From: Acidobacteriota bacterium
GTDB taxonomy: Bacteria > Acidobacteriota > JAAYUB01 > JAMOQF01
Direction of reading: 5' to 3'
Length of the DNA: 10,644 nt
Assembly: GCA_027040585.1 (NCBI GenBank)
Contig: JALULU010000152.1
Span: 1 to 10,644 of the forward strand
A program made the translations under genes and the position numbers. Positions 6,217 to 10,644 of the stretch are shown piece after piece (position 1 is the first letter of the stretch; every line of letters begins with the position of its first letter). The notes beneath the pieces are model-generated. The model had not been told where the DNA came from. It made no database searches and saw nothing but the letters and a program-made list of their open reading frames with translations.

Positions 6217-6245
6217 TTAGATATTTTTCTTTATAACTTTATAAT
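6216..6245 (+). promoter_or_regulatory. candidate promoter of the FHA-GGDEF gene
   Basis: Perfect -10 TATAAT (6240-6245) with a moderate -35 TTTAGA (6216-6221, four of six) at 18 bp. Transcription would begin near 6252, just before the intergenic repeat at 6259. The half-sites at 6209 and 6288 flank it. Confidence 0.4.
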
Positions 6246-6258
6246 TTCTTAAAATATC

Positions 6259-6270
6259 GTGCCTGGCACC
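6259..6270 (-). repeat. dispersed repeat, copy 7 (intergenic)
   Basis: Perfect GGTGCCAGGCAC on the minus strand, inside the 256-bp divergent region and in the probable leader of the GGDEF transcript. It is opposite in direction to that transcript. Confidence 0.9.
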
Positions 6271-6287
6271 ATAAAAATGTGAAAAAT

Positions 6288-6295
6288 ATGGAACA
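6288..6295 (-). promoter_or_regulatory. TGTTCCAT half-site, candidate operator 4
   Basis: ATGGAACA on the plus strand (TGTTCCAT on the minus strand), 20 bases before the ATG at 6316. No second arm. Fourth copy in 170 bp, the copies alternating in direction. Confidence 0.35.
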
Positions 6296-6315
6296 AAAAA
6301 AAATTTTTTGTTATT

Positions 6316-7347
6316 ATGAGTTTTTATACTATCATCGCTAAAAAAGGTATGTCTGACAAAAAAAAGAAAAAATATGAAGAAGAAACCACGCAGATTTATA
6401 AACTCAGCGGATTAATGAAAAATGCTGTCAAGGGTGAAAAATCGCCTTCATTTGTGGTAATGGAAGGAGATGAAAAGGGCAGGGTAATCTATTTATCTAA
6501 AAACTATCTCACAATTGGTCGAGGATCACACTCTGATATTGTCATTCCAGATAAAACAGTAAGCAGAAAACACTGTTTAATAGAGGTAAACGGCATTGAT
6601 GTGGTCGTCATAGACCTTGAAAGCTCCAATGGCACATATGTTAATAATGTCAAAATTAACAAAGCACATTTAAAGCCAGGAGATAAATTAAGAATAGGTA
6701 GCACACTTCTTAAATTTGATCTGGCTGATAAAGAAGACAGTGAATTTTTAGAAAATCTTTATAAAAAAAGTACTTTTGATGATTTAACATCTCTTTATAA
6801 TAGAAACATCCTAATGGAAAAACTTAACCTTTTCTTTGAAGATACAGGAGATTCTCCACTATCGATTTTATTTTTAGATTTAGACCATTTTAAGAATGTA
6901 AATGACAAATATGGACATCAAACTGGCAGTGATTTACTCTCAGAAATTGGAAGAGTGTTATTGTCAAACACCAGAACATCTGACATTGCTGCAAGATATG
7001 GTGGCGAAGAATTTGTTATAATTCTTCCACATACTACAGAATCTCAAGCAACATATGTGGCTGAAAAAATAAGGAAAATAATTGCTAATTATCCATTTAA
7101 ATCAAGGAATGGAGAAAAAATAAATATAACTGTAAGCATAGGAGTGGCTCAAAAGGATGAAAATTTAAATGATCCTGAAACTCTCATAAAATTAGCAGAT
7201 AAAGCAATGTATTATGCGAAAGAAAGGGGAAGAAATAGGACTGTACTCTATAAATCTGATACCGAAGAATTTCTTACAGTGACACCTGAAGTGCTTGAGG
7301 ATAAAACACCTCCTTTTGGATTTATCGATGAAACAAGTCATAGTTAA
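6316..7347 (+). CDS. FHA domain-GGDEF diguanylate cyclase
   Basis: Cytosolic signalling protein, 343 residues, with no membrane segment. It should make cyclic di-GMP from two GTP in response to binding of a phosphothreonine partner. Seen: a lysine-rich N-terminus; an FHA domain (about 57-137) with IGRGSHSD (67-74), SRKH (83-86) and SSNGT (103-107), the conserved phosphopeptide contacts; and a GGDEF domain (about 152-315) with FDDLTSLYNR (154-163), FLDLDHFKNVND (186-197) and an intact GGEEF active site (229-233). The inhibitory I-site RTSD (220-223) is five residues before it, so product inhibition is expected. The ATG at 6316 has no Shine-Dalgarno site; an ATG at 6349 follows AAAAAGGT too closely to be convincing, so the start is uncertain by 11 residues. 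Its 3' end overlaps the convergent gene by 26 bp. The promoter region carries the TGTTCCAT elements. FHA-GGDEF fusions are common in deltaproteobacterial-type lineages. Confidence 0.95.
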   Translation: MSFYTIIAKKGMSDKKKKKYEEETTQIYKLSGLMKNAVKGEKSPSFVVMEGDEKGRVIYLSKNYLTIGRGSHSDIVIPDKTVSRKHCLIEVNGIDVVVIDLESSNGTYVNNVKINKAHLKPGDKLRIGSTLLKFDLADKEDSEFLENLYKKSTFDDLTSLYNRNILMEKLNLFFEDTGDSPLSILFLDLDHFKNVNDKYGHQTGSDLLSEIGRVLLSNTRTSDIAARYGGEEFVIILPHTTESQATYVAEKIRKIIANYPFKSRNGEKINITVSIGVAQKDENLNDPETLIKLADKAMYYAKERGRNRTVLYKSDTEEFLTVTPEVLEDKTPPFGFIDETSHS

Positions 7348-9040
7348 TATTCTTAAGATAATCTGAGATTTCGCCCCCATTTAATTTAATAAATTTTCTT
7401 ATTCCAGAGACATTAGAAATTTTAAATCTTTCAAAAAATTTATTTAGCACTTCTTCATCAAATTCATTCCTTTCAAAAAATTTAACCCTGAAAGGGTTTT
7501 TTCTCATTACTTTATAACCCCAAATGTGAAAAGTTGTGAAAATTTTATGAAGCAATATTTTCTCGGCATCATTTTTTCCTTCTGGAAATTCATAAAGAAA
7601 CTCAGAAATTTTTTTAAATTTAATATCTTTTTGCAAAACGAAAAAATCTTCATCAACTTTACTTTTTATGAAATTTATAAGTCTGGAAATAGAAAAAAGC
7701 GTGAGAAGTGATTTCGTAGAAAAATTTTCAGTTAGAGTTGATGCTGTGGAGGACCTCAAAAAATAAAATGGTGTAGTTTTAGAATATTTTTCAAAAATTG
7801 AAGTGCCAGGCACGGCATAAAGTATTGAAGGCCCTATTAAAACTTTTTTATCAATAAGAAAAAAAAGAGAATGTAAAACATCTAAAACAGATTCTCCTTC
7901 AAGACCTAAAATCAGGTAAACCGTAGTAAAAAAATCAAGATTTACAATTTCTGGATAAATTTTTTCAAACATTTTTACATTTGAAGGTCTACCCATTTTT
8001 AACAAATTTTCCTGCCTGGCACTTACAAGTGAAATGTTTATCTCTTTAAAACCCGCTTTCTTCATAAGTTTTAAAACTTCAAAATCCAATTTTTCAAGTG
8101 GAATTCCATTTGTAGCGCATATTTCTATTCCCTTTAAAATCTTTGAATTTATAATTTTTTTTAATAGTTCTTTAAAATCTTTTTTAAAAAAAATCAAATA
8201 GTCATCTGTAAAATCAAAAATTTCAACTCCATATTTCTTTTTTAAAATCTCCATCTCTTTTAATACATTCTCAGGTCTTCTAAACTTGACATTTTTCCCA
8301 TACTTAGTTTTAAGCGCACAAAATTCACAATTAAAGGGACATCCCCTATTACTTTCTATAAAAACATATTTTTTCTTCCCTCTTTTATATTTTTCTGAAT
8401 TTAATGAAGACAAGTCCATAGGGTGAGAAATTTCAATATCATTTAGAAATATTTTTTCATTACACTTAATTTCATCTTCAACTTTATAACATAGATTCTC
8501 TACTTCTTCTATCTTCAACTCTCCATCTAAATGTTTTAAAAGTTTATAGAAGGGGATTTCACCTTCACCAACTATCACATAGTCAACATTTTTATCCTTT
8601 AAAATTTCTTCTGGCAAAAGCGATGGGTGATTTCCTCCAAGCACAACTTTAATTGTGCCTGACACCTTTTTTGTTATTTCTGCACATTTTAGAGATTCCC
8701 TATAATAGGGCGTAAAAAGAGATGATATTCCAACGACATCAGGTTTCTCATTTCTAATAATTTTTTCAATATTTTCCCATCTCTCTCCAAAATGGTAATA
8801 GTTTGAAAATAGCTTTATAGGGGATCTATCATCCTTTAAATAAAACTTTTCTAAATATTTAAACTCAAAAGGAATGGGAATTTTTATATCTTTATATCCA
8901 GTCAAAAAATCAAAAATTTTTACATTATTTATTCCTTTCTTAACTAAATATGTATAAATTAAAATGATACCTAAAGGAAATGTCCTGATTTTCGTTGAAT
9001 AGAAATCCTCAATTGGAGTCTGAATTAAAAGAACTTTCAT
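7322..9040 (-). CDS. B12-binding domain radical SAM protein
   Basis: 572-residue class B-like radical SAM protein. Seen: an N-terminal Rossmann-like cobalamin-binding domain (about 1-165) with LIQTP, PDVVGISSLFTP (100-111) and VVLGGNHPSLLPEE (132-145), but no DxHxxG, which is often absent in this class; the radical SAM motif CPFNCEFC (C234, C238, C241); a TIM-barrel part to about residue 420; and a C-terminal part I do not recognise. Members are methyltransferases or ring-forming enzymes; the substrate is unknown. The ATG at 9040 is two bases after the yigZ-like stop with no clear Shine-Dalgarno site, so coupling is likely. Three repeat copies read as VSGT (126-129), SARQ (340-343) and VPGT (410-413). 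The last coincides with the PGT motif natural to this family. Its stop overlaps the convergent GGDEF gene. Confidence 0.94.
   Translation of the reverse strand: MKVLLIQTPIEDFYSTKIRTFPLGIILIYTYLVKKGINNVKIFDFLTGYKDIKIPIPFEFKYLEKFYLKDDRSPIKLFSNYYHFGERWENIEKIIRNEKPDVVGISSLFTPYYRESLKCAEITKKVSGTIKVVLGGNHPSLLPEEILKDKNVDYVIVGEGEIPFYKLLKHLDGELKIEEVENLCYKVEDEIKCNEKIFLNDIEISHPMDLSSLNSEKYKRGKKKYVFIESNRGCPFNCEFCALKTKYGKNVKFRRPENVLKEMEILKKKYGVEIFDFTDDYLIFFKKDFKELLKKIINSKILKGIEICATNGIPLEKLDFEVLKLMKKAGFKEINISLVSARQENLLKMGRPSNVKMFEKIYPEIVNLDFFTTVYLILGLEGESVLDVLHSLFFLIDKKVLIGPSILYAVPGTSIFEKYSKTTPFYFLRSSTASTLTENFSTKSLLTLFSISRLINFIKSKVDEDFFVLQKDIKFKKISEFLYEFPEGKNDAEKILLHKIFTTFHIWGYKVMRKNPFRVKFFERNEFDEEVLNKFFERFKISNVSGIRKFIKLNGGEISDYLKNINYDLFHR
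7802..7813 (+). repeat. dispersed repeat, copy 8 (reverse orientation)
   Basis: AGTGCCAGGCAC on the plus strand, so antisense to its host gene. It is the only genic copy in this direction. The coding strand reads GTG CCT GGC ACT, V-P-G-T, at a place where related radical SAM proteins usually have P-x-PGT-x-(L/I)-(Y/F). Confidence 0.6.
8013..8023 (-). repeat. dispersed repeat, copy 9 (variant end)
   Basis: AGTGCCAGGCA on the minus strand with G in place of the last C. Read as S-A-R-Q in LVSARQENLLKMGRP, where related proteins usually have a segment like ESGSD or DSADP. It matches copy 2 over about 20 bases. Confidence 0.75.
8655..8666 (-). repeat. dispersed repeat, copy 10
   Basis: GGTGTCAGGCAC on the minus strand, C to T at one core base, preceded by six A and followed by AAT. 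Read as V-S-G-T in KKVSGTIKVVLGG, the variable loop before the conserved VVLGG(P/N)HP segment. Confidence 0.85.
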
Positions 9041-9042
9041 TT

Positions 9043-9645
9043 TCAGATCTTTTTAAATTCTATTTTCTGAAATCTATTTTTGATGGACGTTATAAAAATT
9101 TTTTCTAAATCTTCAGGAATTTCAATCTGTATTCTCATCTTTTCATAATCAATATTTTTTATAACCCCATGATTCTTATTTACTTCATATGAAATTTCTC
9201 CAAAATTTTCATAAGAAAACTGTATCTCAAATTTGCCAACAGGTATGACTTCTTTTAATTTTGAATTATCAATTGCCATATAAGCACATTTCGAGTATGC
9301 ATCAATCAACCCTCTTTTGCCAAGTTTTTTACCCCCAAAATACCTGACAACAGTAACCAATGTATTTTTTAAATTTTTTCTCTTAATCTCCCTTAAAATT
9401 GGAGCACCCGCCGAATTTGAAGGTTCCCCATCATCTGAAAATAATTCTAAAATCTCTTCATTCTCAAAAATGACTGCACCCCATGCCACATGATTTGCTT
9501 TTAAATTTTTTTTCCTTTCTCCATCGACAAATTCTTTAATTTTAGATTTTTTATCCACATAAAAGGATTTTCCAAGAAAGATTGACCTTTCAACGTTTAA
9601 CTTAGATTCCCCACCTTCATTTATTGTAAAATATTTAAAGCCCAT
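9043..9645 (-). CDS. yigZ: YigZ/IMPACT family protein (UPF0029 + DUF1949)
   Basis: 200-residue protein of the IMPACT/YigZ family. The family is linked to translation: the eukaryotic members regulate Gcn2, and bacterial YigZ is thought to bind nucleic acid or an elongation factor; the exact role is unsettled. Seen: NHVAWGAVI (51-59), the signature DDGEPSNSAGAPIL (71-84), RYFGGKKLGKRGLIDAY (101-117), and a C-terminal ferredoxin-like domain of the DUF1949 type (about 135-200). Length is normal for the bacterial family. The ATG at 9645 directly follows the upstream TAA (TAAATG) with no Shine-Dalgarno site, so it probably depends on coupling. No repeat copy lies in it. It has no obvious functional link to its operon neighbours. 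Confidence 0.95.
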   Translation of the reverse strand: MGFKYFTINEGGESKLNVERSIFLGKSFYVDKKSKIKEFVDGERKKNLKANHVAWGAVIFENEEILELFSDDGEPSNSAGAPILREIKRKNLKNTLVTVVRYFGGKKLGKRGLIDAYSKCAYMAIDNSKLKEVIPVGKFEIQFSYENFGEISYEVNKNHGVIKNIDYEKMRIQIEIPEDLEKIFITSIKNRFQKIEFKKI

Positions 9646-10644
9646 TTAATAATTTACAAGTTTATTTTCTAAAAAATTTATATCACTATTATCTAATTTT
9701 CCATCACCATTATAGTCAAAGCATCCAGATAAAATCTTATCTTGAAGTCTATACCTCAAGCGCATAAGGGAATTTAAATTGTGCCTGGCACCATTACATA
9801 GCCCATCATTTGTAAACAGTGAAAGTGTCCCGTCTCCTATTATGGTCATTCCATACCACCAGGGTTTTCCCTTTTCAGGATATGCAGATAGTGCATCATT
9901 TATCCAGTCAACAAAGGCTTCTCCAAAACTCTTTTCATAGTATAAATCTATAAAAAAAGTTGAATCATACCACATTCCACCTGTTTTGGTGGTACCAATG
10001 GAAACAAGTCCACCATTTTTATTAAACAAAACTCTTCCACCTAAAAATCCCTCACTTCCCCTATATGAAAAATCACATCCTGAACATGTATAAAGCAGAT
10101 AAAAGGCAGATGATGGCATAATATTTAAATAGTCATCTATTAAAACGTATTTAAATTCACTCTTGTTATTTTGATAAAACCCATGATTTATTGGAGAACC
10201 ATGAGATCTCAGATAAACCATTTGATATGGATAGGTCATCCTGTTATTTTTATAGTCTTCTGCTGTACAGATATTTCCATTAACATCCTCAACTGGAGCA
10301 TCCACATTTTTAAATCCAAACAAAATCCCAAGTTTTACCTTATCGTCATTTGTCATCCACTTCCAGTCATCATCAACATAATCAAGTGCCTTTTTAGAAT
10401 TTAAAGTCTCACCTCTTCTGTACTCATACTCTTTTTTAAAGTAATCATTAAAGAGGGAAACATATTCAGAATAATCCTCCATATATCCCGGGGTTATCCT
10501 TGATACCCAAATCTCTGCAGGATTCTGTTCATCTTCAAATTTATCATATTTCCCATTGTTGGGTTCACACCCATCACAGCCTCCTATATCTTTCCATGTA
10601 CCAGTCATGTCCATAAAAAATAGATCACATGGAAAATCATCATA
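9646..10644 (-). CDS. gingipain-like (peptidase C25 family) protease with C-terminal dockerin-like module, 5' partial
   Basis: Secreted-type cysteine peptidase by family. The reading frame stays open past the ATG at 10614 to the window edge, with DDFPCDLFFMDM across it, the equivalent of the (P/S)-D-x-(Y/F)-(Y/F)-A-D-L segment of C25 enzymes, so 10614 is internal and the gene is partial. Numbering from that Met: AEIWVSRI (33-40), the probable catalytic histidine H138 in LRSHGS, the probable catalytic cysteine C177 in YTCSGC, and GGLVSIGTTKTG (201-212). The end has one dockerin or EF-hand-like loop, DYNGDGKLDNSD (300-311), with aspartates spaced to bind calcium; a full dockerin would have two. 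The repeat lies in the linker between peptidase and loop (GARH, 275-278). Signal peptide and prodomain, if any, lie outside. First visible gene of the operon with the YigZ and B12-radical SAM genes. Confidence 0.85.
   Translation of the reverse strand, partial: YDDFPCDLFFMDMTGTWKDIGGCDGCEPNNGKYDKFEDEQNPAEIWVSRITPGYMEDYSEYVSLFNDYFKKEYEYRRGETLNSKKALDYVDDDWKWMTNDDKVKLGILFGFKNVDAPVEDVNGNICTAEDYKNNRMTYPYQMVYLRSHGSPINHGFYQNNKSEFKYVLIDDYLNIMPSSAFYLLYTCSGCDFSYRGSEGFLGGRVLFNKNGGLVSIGTTKTGGMWYDSTFFIDLYYEKSFGEAFVDWINDALSAYPEKGKPWWYGMTIIGDGTLSLFTNDGLCNGARHNLNSLMRLRYRLQDKILSGCFDYNGDGKLDNSDINFLENKLVNY
9781..9792 (-). repeat. dispersed repeat, copy 11
   Basis: Perfect GGTGCCAGGCAC on the minus strand followed by AAT. 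Read in the second frame as G-A-R-H in CNGARHNLN, in the linker of the C25 peptidase between catalytic domain and calcium loop. Confidence 0.9.

Noticed and set aside
418..9792. The GTGCCTGGCACC word as sigma54 promoters (it contains TGGCAC).
   Set aside because: No TTGC element follows at the required spacing, most copies are inside genes, and the direction does not lead into genes.
418..9792. The same word followed by T runs as intrinsic terminators.
   Set aside because: The palindrome has 5-bp arms with a single central base, so no hairpin loop can form, and most copies are in the middle of genes. On the coding strand the run is A, upstream of the word.
418..9792. A CRISPR array from the repeated word.
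   Set aside because: Spacing is irregular, from about 120 bases to over 1.9 kb, and the copies are embedded in coding sequence.

Overview
The window is strongly AT-rich, gene-dense bacterial DNA from what looks like an anaerobe. It carries two [4Fe-4S] MinD-type ATPases, two NifX-like proteins and two radical SAM enzymes, one with a cobalamin-binding domain. Most starts have GGAG-type Shine-Dalgarno sites. No rRNA, tRNA, CRISPR array or intact insertion sequence was seen, and the exact phylum cannot be read from the sequence.

Layout from left to right. (1) A five-gene minus-strand operon runs from 3893 down to 147: two ferredoxin-containing MinD/Mrp-like ATPases, a NifX-like protein, a DUF4272-like protein and a GT2 glycosyltransferase. 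Junctions are overlapping or only a few bases wide. (2) Divergent from it, across 74 bp, is a second NifX-like gene on the plus strand (3968-4315). Two NifX-like proteins plus two ferredoxin-ATPases on divergent transcripts resemble the 'orange protein' (orp) locus of Desulfovibrio. (3) A 127-bp convergent gap holds a hairpin, then comes a minus-strand radical SAM gene (4443-6059) of the MJ0619/Tes type, the family that includes the archaeal tetraether lipid synthase. (4) A 256-bp divergent region carries repeated TGTTCCAT elements, two of them full dyads, between this gene and a plus-strand FHA-GGDEF diguanylate cyclase (6316-7347). (5) A minus-strand operon enters from the right edge: a gingipain-like C25 peptidase with a C-terminal dockerin-like Ca-binding loop (5' end outside the window), a YigZ/IMPACT protein and a B12-binding radical SAM protein whose 3' end overlaps the GGDEF gene by 26 bp.

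The most unusual signal cuts across all of this. An oriented near-palindrome, consensus RGTGYCAGGCAC usually followed by AAT, occurs eleven times in 10.6 kb. Nine copies lie inside five different protein genes and two between genes. Inside genes it is read as V-P-G-T (or V-S-G-T/R) or as (S/G)-A-R-(Q/H). Comparing the two paralogous ATPases shows that the copies replace residues without changing length, so they do not look like insertions. This resembles a DNA-uptake-type or other genome-wide recognition word more than a mobile element, but the function is unknown.
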